From Lithobates sylvaticus (taxonomy: Eukaryota; Chordata; Amphibia; Anura; Ranidae), in assembly GCA_028564925.1 (NCBI GenBank), contig CM053029.1:608781721-608845720 (forward strand): a stretch of 64,000 bases of DNA, read 5' to 3'. The notes under the pieces were generated by a model. It searched no databases. It had not been told where the DNA came from and was given only the letters and a program-made list of their open reading frames with translations. This document shows positions 52,885 through 64,000 of the stretch, one piece after another; position 1 is the stretch's first letter; every line of letters begins with the position of its first letter. Both the position numbers and the translations under genes were made by a program.

Positions 52885-55145
52885 TGTGAGCCCATAGGAG
52901 GGAATACATTGTAGAGAACCCATAGGAGCAAACCCATTGTAGAGAGCTCATAGAAGAGAACCCATTGTAGAGAGCCCATAGAAGAGACCCCATTGTAGAG
53001 AGCCCATAGGAGAGAACCCATTGTAGAGAGCCCATAGAAGAGACCCCATTGTAGAGAGCCCATAGAAGAGACCCCATTGTAGAGAGCCCATATAAGAGGA
53101 CCCATTGTAGAGAGCCCATAGAAGAGAACCCATTGTAGAGAGCCCATAGAAGAGAACCCATTGTAGAGAGCCCATAGAAGAGAACCCATTGTAGAGAGCC
53201 CATAGAAGAGAACCCATTGTAGAGAGCCCATAGAAGAGAACCCATTGTAGAGAGCCCATAGAAGAGAACCCATTGTAGAGAGCCCATAGAAGAGACCCCA
53301 TTGTAGAGAGCCCATAGAAGAGAGCCCATAGAAGAGACCCCATTGTAGAGAGCCCATAGGAGAGAATACATTGTAGAGAACCCATAGGAGCAAACCCATT
53401 ATAGAGAGCTCATAGAAGAGAACCCATTGTAGAGAGCCCATAGAAGAGACCCCATTGTAGAGAGCCCATAGGAGAGAACCCATTGTAGAGAGCCCATAGA
53501 AGAGACCCCATTGTAGAGAGCCCATAGAAGAGACCCCATTGTAGAGAGCCCATATAAGAGGACCCATTGTAGAGAGCCCATAGAAGAGAACCCATTGTAG
53601 AGAGCCCATAGAAGAGAACCCATAGAAGAGAACCCATTGTAGAGAGCCCATAGAAGAGAACCCATTGTAGAGAGCCCATAGAAGAGAACCCATTGTAGAG
53701 AGCCCATAGAAGAGAACCCATTGTAGAGAGCCCATAGAAGAGAACCCATAGAAGAGAACCCATTGTAGAGAGCCCATAGAAGAGACCCCATTGTAGAGAG
53801 CCCATAGGAGAGAATACATTGTAGAGAACCCATAGGAGCAAACCCATTATAGAGAGCTCATAGAAGAGAACCCATTGTAGAGAGCCCATAGAAGAGACCC
53901 CATTGTAGAGAGCACATAGGAGAGAACCCATTGTAGAGAGCCCATAGAAGAGACCCCATTGTAGAGAGCCCATATAAGAGGACCCATTGTAGAGAGCCCA
54001 TAGAAGAGAACCCATTGTAGAGAGCCCATAGAAGAGAACCCATTGTAGAGAGCCCATAGAAGAGAACCCATTGTAGAGAGCCCATAGAAGAGAACCCATT
54101 GTAGAGAGCCCATAGAAGAGAACCCATTGTAGAGAGCCCATAGAAGAGACCCCATTGTAGAGAGCCCATAGGAGAGAACCCATTGTAGAGAGCCCATAGA
54201 AGAGAACCCATTGTAGAGAGCCCATAGAAGAGACCCCATTGTAGAGAGCCCATAGGAGAGAATACATTGTAGAGAACCCATAGGAGCAAACCCATTATAG
54301 AGAGCTCATAGAAGAGAACCCATTGTAGAGAGCCCATAGAAGAGACCCCATTGTAGAGAGCCCATAGGAGAGAACCCATTGTAGAGAGCCCATAGAAGAG
54401 ACCCCATTATAGAGAGCCCATATAAGAGAACCCATTGTAGAGAGCCCATAGAAGAGAACCCATTGTAGAGAGCCCATAGAAGAGAACCCATTGTAGAGAG
54501 CCCATAGAAGAGAACCCATTCTAGAGAGCCCATAGAAGAGAACCCATTGTAGAGAGCCCATAGAAGAGAACCCATTGTAGAGAGCCCACAGAAGAGAACC
54601 CATTGTAGAGAGCCCACAGAAGAGAACCCATTGTAGAGAGCCCATAGAAGAGAACCCATTGTAGAGAGCCCATAGAAGAGAACCCATTGTAGAGAGCCCA
54701 TAGAAGAGAACCCATTGTAGAGAGCCCATAGAAGAGAACCCATTGTAGAGAGCCCATAGAAGAGAACCAATTGTAGAGAGCCCATAGAAGAGAACCCATT
54801 GTAGAGAGCCCATAGAAGAGAACCCATTGTAGAGAGCCCATAGAAGAGAACCCATTGTAGAGAGCCCATAGAAGAGAACCCATTGTAGAGAGCTCATAGA
54901 AAAGACCCCATTGTAGAGAGCCCATAAAAAAGACCCCATTGTAGAGAGCCCATATAAGAGAACCCATTGTAGAGAGCCAATAGGAGAGAACCCATTGTAG
55001 AGAGCCAATAGGAGAGAACCTATTGCAGAGAGCTCATGGCAGAGAGCTCGTAGCACAGAGTTCATAGACAGCTCATGGCAAAGAACCCATATCAGACAGA
55101 ACATAGTACATAGCCCATAGCAGAAAACCCATATAAGAGAACTCA
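52885..55145. repeat. 28-bp minisatellite with 448-bp higher-order repeat (~80 copies)
   Basis: The unit is CCCATTGTAGAGAGCCCATA plus GAAGAGAA. A variant block GGAGAGAATACATTGTAGAG recurs at 52902, 53364, 53812 and 54260, giving super-units of 462, 448 and 448 bp (16 units each, the first with an extra half unit). Beyond 54400 the super-unit is lost and simple units continue. Minus-strand Leu/Tyr/Trp/Ser-rich frames of up to 334 codons exist only because 3 x 28 is in frame. Confidence 0.95.
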
Positions 55146-55159
55146 TTGCAAAGAGGTCA

Positions 55160-55300
55160 TAGCAAACAGTTCACTGTATCCCAGAACACTGCACCACGTC
55201 CACTGTACACCAAGAACACTGCACTGTCCTTTGCACCCCAGAACACTGCACCATCCACTATAGCCCAGAACATGGCACTGTTCACTATACCCCAAAACAA
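55160..55300. repeat. Short ~30-bp repeat of CCCAGAACACTGCAC
   Basis: Four or five degenerate units of CCAGAACACTGCACC with CACTGTAC/CACTATAG spacers. It bridges the 28-bp and 26-bp arrays. Confidence 0.7.
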
Positions 55301-55379
55301 TGCAGGCAGGGGAGTATGGTGGCAAGTCAGATGGATATACAGGATAGAGTTGCCCAATGGGTATCAAGTCTTAATGGGA

Positions 55380-58300
55380 TCCAGAGCTGAGACTGATCCT
55401 TAGGACACAGAGCTTAAATTGACCATACTCTATACAATCTAATTGTACAATCTCCTTTGGATCTACTGACAGCTACATAAAGGGCTTGTATATTTGGATA
55501 TGAACTGAATGGATTGTTCAGGTTTGTCTTCACATTCTATCGTTTTGGTGAATTTAAGGGTTTGCACAGGGATTGTACAATCAAACTGTAGTGTGTACGG
55601 CACCCTTAGATTGATCTTTAGGACCCGGAGCTGCAGAGCTGAAACCGATCCTCAGGACAGAGATATGCAAAGAGGAGACTGACCCTCAGGACACAGATGT
55701 TAGATTGACCCTTAGGACACAGATGTTAGATTGACCCTCAGGACACACATGTTAGGCTGACACTCAGGGCACACATGTTAGGCTGACCCTCAGGACACAG
55801 AGATGAAAATGAACCTCCTGACATTGAGCTGGAACTGATCCTCAGGACACAGATATTAGATTGACCCTCAGGGCACAGAGATGAGTATGGCCCTCAGGGC
55901 ACAGAGATGAGGAGGGTCCTCAGGACACAGAGATGGGGATGGTCCTCAGGACACAGAGATGGGGATGGTCCTCAGGACACAGAGATGAGGATGGTCCTCA
56001 GGACACAGAGATGAGGAGGGTCCTCAGGACACAGAGATGAGGATGGTCCTCAGGACACAGAGATGAGGCTGATCCTCAGGACACAGGGGTTAGGAGTGTC
56101 CTCAGGACACAGAGATATGGATGGTCCTCAGGACACAGAGATGAGGCTGGTCCTCAGGACACAGAGATGAGGCTGATCCTCAGGACACAGGGGTTAGGAG
56201 TGTCCTCAGGACACAGAGATATGGATGGTCCTCAGGACACAGAGATGAGGCTGGTCCTCAGGACACAGAGATGAGGCTGGTCCTCAGGACACAGAGATGA
56301 GGCTGATCCTCAGGACACAGGGGTTAGGAGTGTCCTCAGGACACAGAGATATGGATGGTCCTCAGGACACAGAGATGAGGCTGGTCCTCAGGACACAGAG
56401 ATGAGGCTGATCCTCAGGACACAGGGGTTAGGAGTGTCCTCAGGACACAGAGATATGGATGGTCCTCAGGACACAGAGATGAGGCTGGTCCTCAGGACAC
56501 AGAGATGAGGCTGGTCCTCAGGACACAGAGATGAGGCTGATCCTCAGGACACAGGGGTTAGGAGTGTCCTCAGGACACAGAGATATGGATGGTCCTCAGG
56601 ACACAGAGATGAGGCTGGTCCTCAGGACACAGAGATGAGGCTGATCCTCAGGACACAGGGGTTAGGAGTGTCCTCAGGACACAGAGATATGGATGGTCCT
56701 CAGGACACAGAGATGAGGCTGGTCCTCAGGACACAGAGATGGGGATGGTCCTCAGGACACAGAGATGAGGATGGTATTTAGGACACAGAGATGAGGATGG
56801 TATTTAGGACACAGAGTTGAGGATGGTCCTCAGGACACAGAAATTAGATGGATCTTGAAGACACAGACCTGAGATTGACCCTCAAGACATATAGTAGCTC
56901 CTTAGAAATGAGACCGATCCTAAGGACACAGAGAGAGAGATGAGGCTGGTTTTCAGGACACAAAGCTGCAGAGATAAAGTTGATTCACAGGAGGACCAGA
57001 GCTGAAACTGATCCTCAGGACGCAGAGATGAGACATTCTCAGGACACAGAACTGCAGAGATAAGGTAGATCCTCAGAACACAGTCCAATCGTAGGGACAC
57101 AGAAATTAGACTGATTCCCAGGATACAGAGCTGAGAGTGATCCCAGAGGCAGAGTTTAGACTGACCCTCAGGACACTGAGTTTACATTGGCCCTCAGGAA
57201 ACAGGGCTGAGAGTGACCCCCAGGACACAGAGATAAGACTGATCCTGAAGAAGTAGTTTAGAGCAGGTTTTCTCAACCAGAGTTCCTCCAGAGGTTGCTC
57301 GGGGTTTCTACCTTTCAGATAAGTTCCCACTGACACCATTGATCTTTTTTATAGTAGCTCTCTGTAGGGAGCATTCTTCCCGCTGACCATCACACTAATG
57401 TATGATGAGTTGTAGATAATAGTCATTATTAGCAGAGGGTTCCCCGAGACCAGAAAGTTATTTCAAGGGTCCCTCTGTGTTGAAAAGGTTGAGAAAGGCT
57501 CGGCTAGACTTATCCTCAGGACATAATGCTGAGAGTGACCCCAGGACACGGAGATGTAGCTGATACTCATATAACTTAGAACTGGGGATGATCCTTGGAT
57601 CCTCCTTAGATAAGGCTGACTCTCGAGACACAGAATTTAGGCGGATCCTCAGGACACAGAGATGAGAAGGATCCTGAAGACATAGAACTGAGATTGACCC
57701 TCAAGACATACGGTAGATCTCCATAAATAGTTAAATAAGTTAGGCTGATCCTCAGGATGCAGAGATGAGGCTGATCCTCAGGATGCAGAGATGAGGCTGA
57801 CTCTCAGGACAGAGAGATGGGGCTAATCCTCAGGACACATAGATGAGGAGGGTCCTCAGGACACAGAGATATGGAGGGTCCTCAGGATGCAGAGATGAGG
57901 CTGACTCTCAGGACAGAGAGATGGGGCTAATCCTCAGGACACATAGATGAGGAGGGTCCTCAGGACACAGAGATATGGAGGGTTCTCAGGACACAGAGAT
58001 GGGGCTGATCCTCAGGACACAGAGATGAGGCTGATCCTCAGGACACAGAGATGAGGGGGGTCCTCAGGACACAGAGATGAGGATGGTTCTCAGGACACAG
58101 AGATGAGGCTGATCCTCAGGACACAGAGATATGGAGGGTCCTCAGGACACAGAGATATGGAGGGTCCTCAGGACACAGAGATGAGGATGGTCCTCTGGAC
58201 ACAGAGATATGGAGGGTCCTCAGGACACAGAGATGAGGATGGTCCTCAGGACACATAGATGAGGATGGTCCTCGGGACACAGCGATGAGGATGGTCCTCA

Positions 58301-59166
58301 GGACACAGAGATATGGAGGGTCCTCAGGACACAGAGATGAGGAGGGTCCTCAGGACACAGAGATGAGGATGGTCCTCTGGACACAGAGATATGGAGGGTC
58401 CTCTGGACACAGAGATATGGAGGGTCCTCAGGACACAGAGATGAGGATGGTCCTCAGGACACAGAGATATGGAGGGTCCTCAGGACACAGAGATGAGGAT
58501 GGTCCTCTGGACATAGAGATATGGAGGGTCCTCAGGACACAGAGATGAGTATGGTCCTCTGGACACAGAGATATGGAGGGTCCTCAGGACACAGAGATGA
58601 GGATGGTCCTCAGGATACAGAGATGAGGATGGTCCTCAGGACACAGAGATATGGAGGGTCCTCAGGACACAGAGATATGGAGGGTCCTCAGGACACAGAG
58701 ATGAGGATGGTCCTCAGGACATAGAGATATGGAGGGTCCTCAGGACACAGAGCTGAGGATGGTCCTCAGGACACAGAGATGAGGATGGTTCTCAGGATAC
58801 AGAGATGAGGATGGTCCTCAGGACACAGAGATGAGGATGGTCCTCAGGACACAGAGATGAGGATGGTCCTCTGGACACAGAGATATGGAGGGTCCTCAGG
58901 ACACAGAGATGAGGATGGTCCTCAGGACACATAGATGAGGATGGTCCTCGGGACACAGCGATGAGGATGGTCCTCAGGACACAGAGATATGGAGGGTCCT
59001 CAGGACACAGAGATGAGGATGGTCCTCTGGACACAGAGATATGGAGGGTCCTCTGGACACAGAGATATGGAGGGTCCTCAGGACACAGAGATATGGAGGG
59101 TCCTCAGGACACAGAGATATGGAGGGTCCTCAGGACACAGAGATATGGGGGGTCCTCAGGACACAG
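55380..59166. repeat. 26-bp minisatellite CCTCAGGACACAGAGATGAG (~140 copies)
   Basis: The unit is GGTCCTCAGGACACAGAGAT plus GAGGAT, with ATATGG, GAGGCT and GGGGTTAGGAGT variants. Outer parts (55380-55850, 56840-57800) are degenerate and the centre and right are homogeneous. A higher-order alternation occupies 56086-56700. One hAT-like MITE is embedded at 57264. Confidence 0.95.
57264..57501. mobile_element. Old hAT-like MITE inside the 26-bp array
   Basis: CAGGTTTTCTCAACCAGAG and GGTTGAGAAAGGCT are degenerate inverted ends, with GTTCCTCCAGAGGTTGCTCG and GGGTTCCCCGAGACC inside, as in a hAT MITE I recall from amphibians. The 8-base flanks (GTTTAGAG and GGCTAGAC) agree only partly, so the insertion is old. 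Confidence 0.6.
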
Positions 59167-59423
59167 ATTTGTAGTTTCCCTGAATATCAGCTCTCAGTAA
59201 TGTAGAAATGCAACAGTTTCCCGAACTTACAGAGAGATCCGACAAATCCGAAAAAAAGCTGAAAATGTTCCAAAGTGTCACCAGAATGATCAGATCCCGA
59301 CCAATCCCGACCACAGACCTGATCACCCCCCCCCCCCCACCCCCACACTGCCCCCAATGCAAATGACGTCCTACTGATCGATGTGCCAATCAATGATCGA
59401 TAAAAGCAAAAATCAATCACTCA
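59167..59423. other. Sequence between the minisatellite and the exon candidate
   Basis: It includes a C run (59327-59345), CAAATGACGTCC and TCGATGTGCCAATCAATGATC. If the exon candidate is real this is the start of its first intron. Confidence 0.35.
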
Positions 59424-59830
59424 CCTTATGGCATGCCTGATCTCCAGATGTCACCTTCCATGTCACACCATTCCATTCCTCTGCAGGGAGAAGTCCTCCT
59501 TCCCAGCATAGTCCCCCCAATCAGTCCTCAGCCCGATCCTCACCCGGACACCCGAATCCTGAGACTGGAGATCTCCCCATCCTCCGCACACAGCGCACCT
59601 CCTACCGTACTGTGCGGTGTATGAGCGCACTGCCAGCAATCCCAGCAATCCCAGCCCAGCAATCCCAGCAATCCCAGCGCTCCCACTATGAAGGATCATC
59701 ACATTCCATTACAAGACCAATGCAGCCCGCAGCGCTGTGTGTGAGACTGCAGACGTCAGCCGACAATTAGAGATACACAGAGAAGGATCGTCCTCAATTC
59801 TCCATCTGTGGGGCACTACAAGTCCCATCT
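59424..59830 (-). other. Candidate host-gene first exon (non-coding or 5' UTR)
   Basis: On the minus strand CATGCCATAAG is followed at 59423 by GTGAGTGATTG, a strong splice donor. The preceding ~400 bases are balanced in composition, carry no transposon ends, and contain a short GGGATTGCTG tandem block (59633-59680). The longest ATG frame ending at the donor is short and closes with TAA just before it, so the exon would be mainly 5' UTR. No partner exon was found to the left, where minisatellites fill the window. Confidence is limited by the absence of homology. Confidence 0.3.
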
Positions 59831-59834
59831 GCCT
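59815..59834. promoter_or_regulatory. ZNF143-like site ACTACAAGTCCCATCTGCC
   Basis: ACTACAAGTCCCATCTGCC resembles the ACTACAATTCCCAG core bound by ZNF143/THAP11 just upstream of many vertebrate promoters. Its position at the upstream edge of the exon candidate fits. Similar sequences also occur in MITEs (27690), so this is suggestive only. Confidence 0.3.
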
Positions 59835-59888
59835 ATCTGTCCCAGCAATCCATCGAGAGATAGGGAGCCTATCCAGAAAGCCACCATA

Positions 59889-61897
59889 GCCCCCCCCCCC
59901 CCCATCATACACTCCCCCCAATCATACACTACCACCCCCCAATCATACACTGCCCCCCCATCATACACTGCCACCCCCAAATCATACACCCCCATCATAC
60001 ACTGCCCCCCCCAATCATACACTGCCCCCCCCAATCATACTCTGCCCCCCATCATACACTTCCCCCAATCATACACTGCCACCCCCCCCATCATACACTG
60101 CCACCCCCAAATCATACACTGCCATCCCCAATCATACACTGCCCCCCCAATCATACACCCCCAATCATACACTCCCCCCAATCATACACTGTCACCCCCA
60201 ATCATACACTGCCCCCAATCATACACTGCCACCCCCAAATCATACACCCCCCATCATACACTGCCACCCCCAATCATACACTGCCCCCAAATCATACACC
60301 CCCCCCCACCCCCAAATCATACACCCCCCATCATACACTGCCACCCCCAAATCATACACCCCCCATCATACACTGCCACCCCCAAATCATACACCCCCCA
60401 TCATACACTGCCACCCCCTAATCATACACCGCCCCCCCAAATCATACACTGCCCCCTAATCATACACTGCCCTCCCCAAATCATACACTGCCCCCCAATC
60501 ATTCACTGCCCCCCCCCAAAATCATACACCCCTCCCCCCAATCATACACTGCTCCCCCAATCATACACCCCTCCCCAATCATACACTGCCCCCACAATCA
60601 TACACTGCCCCCCCCCAAAATCATACACCCCTCCCCCCAATCATACACTGCCCCCCCAATCATACACTGCCCCCCCAAAATCATACACCCCTCCCCCAAT
60701 CATACACTGCCCCCCAAATCATACACCCCCCCCAATCATACACTTCCCCCCCAATCATACACTGCCACCCCCCAATCATACACTACCCCCCTCAAATCAT
60801 ACACCCCTCCCCCAAATCATACACCCCCCCATCATACACTGCCACCCCCTAATCATACACCGCCCCCCCCCAAATCATACACTGCCCCCCCAATCATACA
60901 CTGCCCCCCAAATCATACACTGCCCCCCAAATCATACACTGCCCCCCCAATCATACACTGCCCCCCCATCATACACTGCCACCCCCAATAATACACTGCC
61001 CCCCAATCATACACTGCCACCCCCCAATCATACACTACCCCCCCCCAAATCATACACCCCTTCCCCATCATACACTGCTACCCCCAAATCATACACCCCC
61101 ATCATACACTGCCACCCCCAAATCATACACCCACCCATCATACACTGCCACCCCCCAATCATACACTGCCACCCCAAATCATACACCCCCATCATACACT
61201 GCCACCCCCAAATCATACACCCCCCCATCATACACTGCCACCCCCTAATTATACACCGCCCCCCCCAAATCATACACTGCCCCCCAATCATACACTGCCC
61301 CCCCAAATCATACACTGCCCCCAGTCATACACTTTTCCAATCATACACTGCCCCCCCCCAATCATACACTGCCCCCCCCACATGCCCCCCCCAATCATAC
61401 ACTGTCCCCCCCCCCCATCATACACACTGCCCCCCCCCCAAGCCCCACCTACATACACTGCCCCCCAAATCATACACTGCCACCCCCCGGCCCGGCCCCA
61501 ATCATGCACTGCCCCCCCATCATACACTGGACCTCCCCAATCAATACACTGCCCCCCCCCCAATCATACACTGCCCCCCAATCATACACTGCCACCCCCA
61601 ATCATACACTGCCCCCCCCATCATACACTGCCCCCCCCCCAATCATACACTGCCCCCCCAATCATACACCCCCCCCCAATCATACACTGCCCCCCCAATC
61701 ATACACTGCCACCCCCCAATCATACACTGCCACCCCCAATCATACACTGCCCCCCCCAATCATACACCCCCCAATCATACACTGCCCCCCAATCATACAC
61801 CCCCCCCCAATCATACACTGCCCCCCCCCAATCATACACCCCCCCCAATCATACACTGCCCCCCCCCCAAATCATACACCCCCCTATCATACACTGC
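59889..61897. repeat. 19-21-bp minisatellite CCAATCATACACTGCCCCC (2.0 kb)
   Basis: The unit is CAATCATACACTGCC plus a variable C run, with AAATCATACACCCC variants. Some neighbouring blocks repeat as larger duplicates (ACCCCCTAATCATACACCGC at 60414, 60843 and with a change at 61241). A 703-codon Pro/His/Ile/Thr-rich plus-strand frame is an artefact. Confidence 0.97.
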
Positions 61898-62017
61898 TGC
61901 TCATTTGCCATCATTTTAAATCTCCTCCATTGCTCACACTTTTGCAAGATAAAGTCACATTTGCCGCAATTTGCTGCACATCTGAAATGTTCTCTCTGTG
62001 CAACACAAAATCCACCT
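61898..62017. other. Short non-repetitive interval
   Basis: GCTCATTTGCCATCATTTTA and TTTGCCGCAATTTGCTGCAC. Nothing recognised. Confidence 0.3.
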
Positions 62018-62045
62018 ATGATTATTATCATTATTATTATTATTA

Positions 62046-62082
<37 letters not shown>

Positions 62083-62350
62083 CATTATTATAATATTCTT
62101 ATATTATTCTTATATTATTCTCATGATTATTATCAATATTATTATTATCATTATTATTTATTATTATAATATTCTTATATTATTCTTATGATTATTATTA
62201 TTATTATTATTATTATTATCATTATTATTATCATTATTATCATTATTATTATTATTATTATAATATTCTTATACTATTCTCATGATTATTATCATTATTA
62301 TCTTTATTATTAATTATTATTATTCTTATATTCTTATGATTATTATTATA
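62018..62350. repeat. (ATT)n/(TTATTA)n microsatellite
   Basis: Imperfect trinucleotide repeats with ATC and ATAATATTCTTAT interruptions recurring four times. It is probably the tail of the adjoining LINE-like fragment. Confidence 0.95.
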
Positions 62351-62480
62351 ACTCAGGATTTATAGCACCAACAATTTACACGGCACGTTACAATATTCAG
62401 AGAGACAATACAATAAAATACAAGAGGGCTGAGAGGACCCCGATCACAAGAGCTTACAATCTACTCATTACATTTATAAC
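62351..62480 (-). mobile_element. LINE-like 3' end fragment
   Basis: ATTTATAGCACCAACAATTT, ACGGCACGTTACAATATTC and AAGAGCTTACAATCTAC resemble a common frog LINE/L2-type 3' UTR as I recall it. Its position next to the ATT repeat fits a LINE tail, in minus orientation. Confidence 0.5.
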
Positions 62481-62510
62481 TCATTTACACCAAATGAAAT
62501 TAGACGGATT

Positions 62511-62731
62511 TGTAACCACTTCCTGTCCGGAGCAATTTACACATTTTTCACACACCTGAAAATCAGCATTTATTTATTTATTGCTACAAAATGACTTGGA
62601 AACCCCCAAAACATTATAGATTTTCTGAAAGCCGAGACTCCGGAGAATATAATGCTGAGCGTCACATGTTTAAAAAATCGGACCTTTACCCATAACAACT
62701 TGGTAAAAAATAATGATTTTTAGCAAGGAAC
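62511..62731. mobile_element. Diverged relative of TTAA family 2
   Basis: GTAACCACTTCCTGTCCGG opens it, and GAAACCCCCAAAACATTATA and CCGAGACTCCGGAGAATATAA correspond to AACACCCAAAGATTATATA and GAGACCCTAGAGAATAAA of the 280-bp module. It is older than the copies at 33.8-39.5 kb and is cut by the following minisatellite. Confidence 0.5.
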
Positions 62732-62734
62732 GTA

Positions 62735-63305
62735 CACTCACCGGCCACTTTATTAGGTCCCCCTTGCTAGTAGCGGGTTGGACCCCCTTTATTAGGTCCT
62801 CCTTGCTAGTAGTGGGTTGGACCCCCTTTATTAGGTCCTCCTTGCTAGTAGCGGGTTGGACCCCCTTTATTAGGTCCTCCTTGCTAGTAGTGGGTTGGAC
62901 CCCCTTTATTAGGCCCCCCTTGCTAGTAGCGGTTGGACCCCCTTTATTAGGTCCCCCTTGCTAGTAGCGGGTTGGACCCCCCTTTATTAGGCCCCCCTTG
63001 CTAGTAGCGGTTGGACCCCCTTTATTAGGCCCCCCTTGCTAGTAGCGGGTTGGACCCCTTTATTAGGTCCTCCTTGCTAGTAGTGGGTTGGACCCCCTTT
63101 ATTAGGCCCCCCTTGGTAGTAGCGGGTTGGACCCCTTTATTAGGTCCTCCTTGCTAGTACCGGGTTGGATCCCCTTTATTAGGCCCCCCCTTGCTAGTAG
63201 CGGGTTGGACCCCCTTTATTAGGGCCCCCCTTGCTAGTAGCGGGTTGGACCCCTTTATTAGGTCCTCCTTGCTAGTAGCAGGTTGGATCCCCTTTATTAG
63301 GCCCC
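62735..63305. repeat. 39-bp minisatellite derived from a transposon end (~14 copies)
   Basis: ACACTCACCGGCCACTTTATTAGG at the left is the terminus of a widespread vertebrate DNA element. The unit TTTATTAGGTCCTCCTTGCT plus AGTAGCGGGTTGGACCCCC is its next 39 bases, repeated with T/C and G/A variants. A 13-residue repeat frame is a by-product. Confidence 0.88.
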
Positions 63306-64000
63306 CCCACCCCAAATCATACACCCCACATCATACACTTCCCCCCCAATCATACACTGCCCCCCCAATCATACACTGCCCCCCCAATCATACACTGCCC
63401 CCCCCAATCATACACTGCCACCCCATCATACACTGCCCCCCAATCATACACCCCCCCCCCAATCATACACTGCCCCCCCAAATCATACACTGCCCCCCCA
63501 AAATCATACACCCCCCATCATATACTGCCCCCCCAATCATACACTGCCCCCCATCATACACTTCCCCCAATCATACACTGCCACCCCCCCCCCCATCATA
63601 CACTGCCACCCCAAATCATACACTGCCACCCCAATCATACACTGCCCCCCCCCCAATCATACCCCCCAAATCATACACCCCCCAATCATACACTGCCACC
63701 CCCAATCATACACCCCCAATCATACCCTCCCCCCAATCATACACTGCCCCCCCCAATCATACACCCCCAATCATACACTCCCCCCCCCCAATCATACACT
63801 GCCCCCCCATACACCCCCCATCATACACTGCCCCCCCCAATCATACACTGCCCCCAAATCATACACCCCCCAATCATACACTGCCCCCCCAAATCATACA
63901 CCCCCCATCATACACTGCCACCCCCAAATCATACACTGCCCCCCAATCATACACTGCCCCCCCCCCAATCATACACTTCCCCCCAATCATACACTCCCCC
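63306..64000. repeat. 19-21-bp minisatellite CAATCATACACTGCCCCC, second block (to window end)
   Basis: The same unit and variants as 59889-61897, entered abruptly from the 39-bp array and continuing past the window edge. The two blocks were probably one array later interrupted, or share an origin by duplication. Confidence 0.97.

Noticed and set aside
52815-55146. Minus-strand Leu/Trp/Tyr/Ser-rich frames up to 334 codons that resemble membrane proteins
   Set aside because: They are translations of the 28-bp minisatellite in rotating phase; hydrophobicity is a by-product of the unit.
59808-61919. 703-codon plus-strand open frame rich in Pro, His, Ile and Thr
   Set aside because: It is a read-through of the 19-21-bp minisatellite, with other frames also open, no start context and no domain.
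28610-64000. Regular repeats considered as CRISPR arrays
   Set aside because: Units are contiguous and degenerate with no unique spacers, no adjacent cas genes, and the DNA is vertebrate.

Overview
This looks like vertebrate genomic DNA, most likely from an anuran and probably a true frog (Ranidae). That call rests on the repeat content: L2- and L1/Tx1-type LINEs, Tc1-like transposons, many hAT, PIF/Harbinger-like and TTAA-flanked non-autonomous elements, tRNA-type SINEs and solo Ty3/gypsy-like LTRs. Several of these I recognise from memory as common in ranid genomes; no search was run. There is no bacterial gene organisation, and I found no complete host protein-coding gene, rRNA, tRNA gene or CRISPR array. 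The only host-gene candidate is a possible non-coding first exon with a consensus splice donor on the minus strand near 59.4-59.85 kb.

Layout. 0-10 kb: a broken LTR, a long palindromic element (1305-2772), a solo LTR, several non-autonomous DNA elements, and an L1/Tx1-like LINE split by a solo LTR. 10-15.4 kb: half of the palindromic unit, a 21-bp minisatellite, a nearly full-length Tc1-like transposon (11870-14012) carrying two nested insertions, and a hAT element with an internal minisatellite. 16.2-20 kb: serial tandem duplications with periods of about 248, 360 and 456 bp. 20-28 kb: SINEs, a second Tc1 end, hAT and TTAA elements and an assembly gap (26169-26637). 28-30.6 kb: GC-rich minisatellites with higher-order structure. 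31-33.5 kb: two TTAA elements. 33.8-39.9 kb: an AT-rich patchwork in which one ~280-bp module occurs six times in both orientations around a ~1.54-kb near-perfect palindrome. 40-43.6 kb: an 8-bp satellite, a 21-24-bp minisatellite and another TTAA element. 45.1-46.8 kb: an L2-type LINE reverse transcriptase on the minus strand. 46.9-52.9 kb: a palindromic element, hAT and other MITEs, a TTAA element and two Tc1 pieces in opposite orientation. 52.9-64 kb: almost entirely minisatellite (28-, 26-, 19- and 39-bp units) with striking higher-order periodicity.

The genes do not work together as a pathway; the window is a record of nested transposition and tandem expansion. Many insertions can be ordered from exact target-site duplications. 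The least expected signal is a small two-stem motif (CTGANGA-like core, hairpin, GAAAC, GTA/GTT) at or near the 5' end of four otherwise different retroposon-like sequences. Its stems are maintained by compensatory changes, and two of the carriers form head-to-head (palindromic) 5' ends. It resembles a minimal hammerhead ribozyme but has one extra core nucleotide. All boundaries, identities and families were judged by eye.
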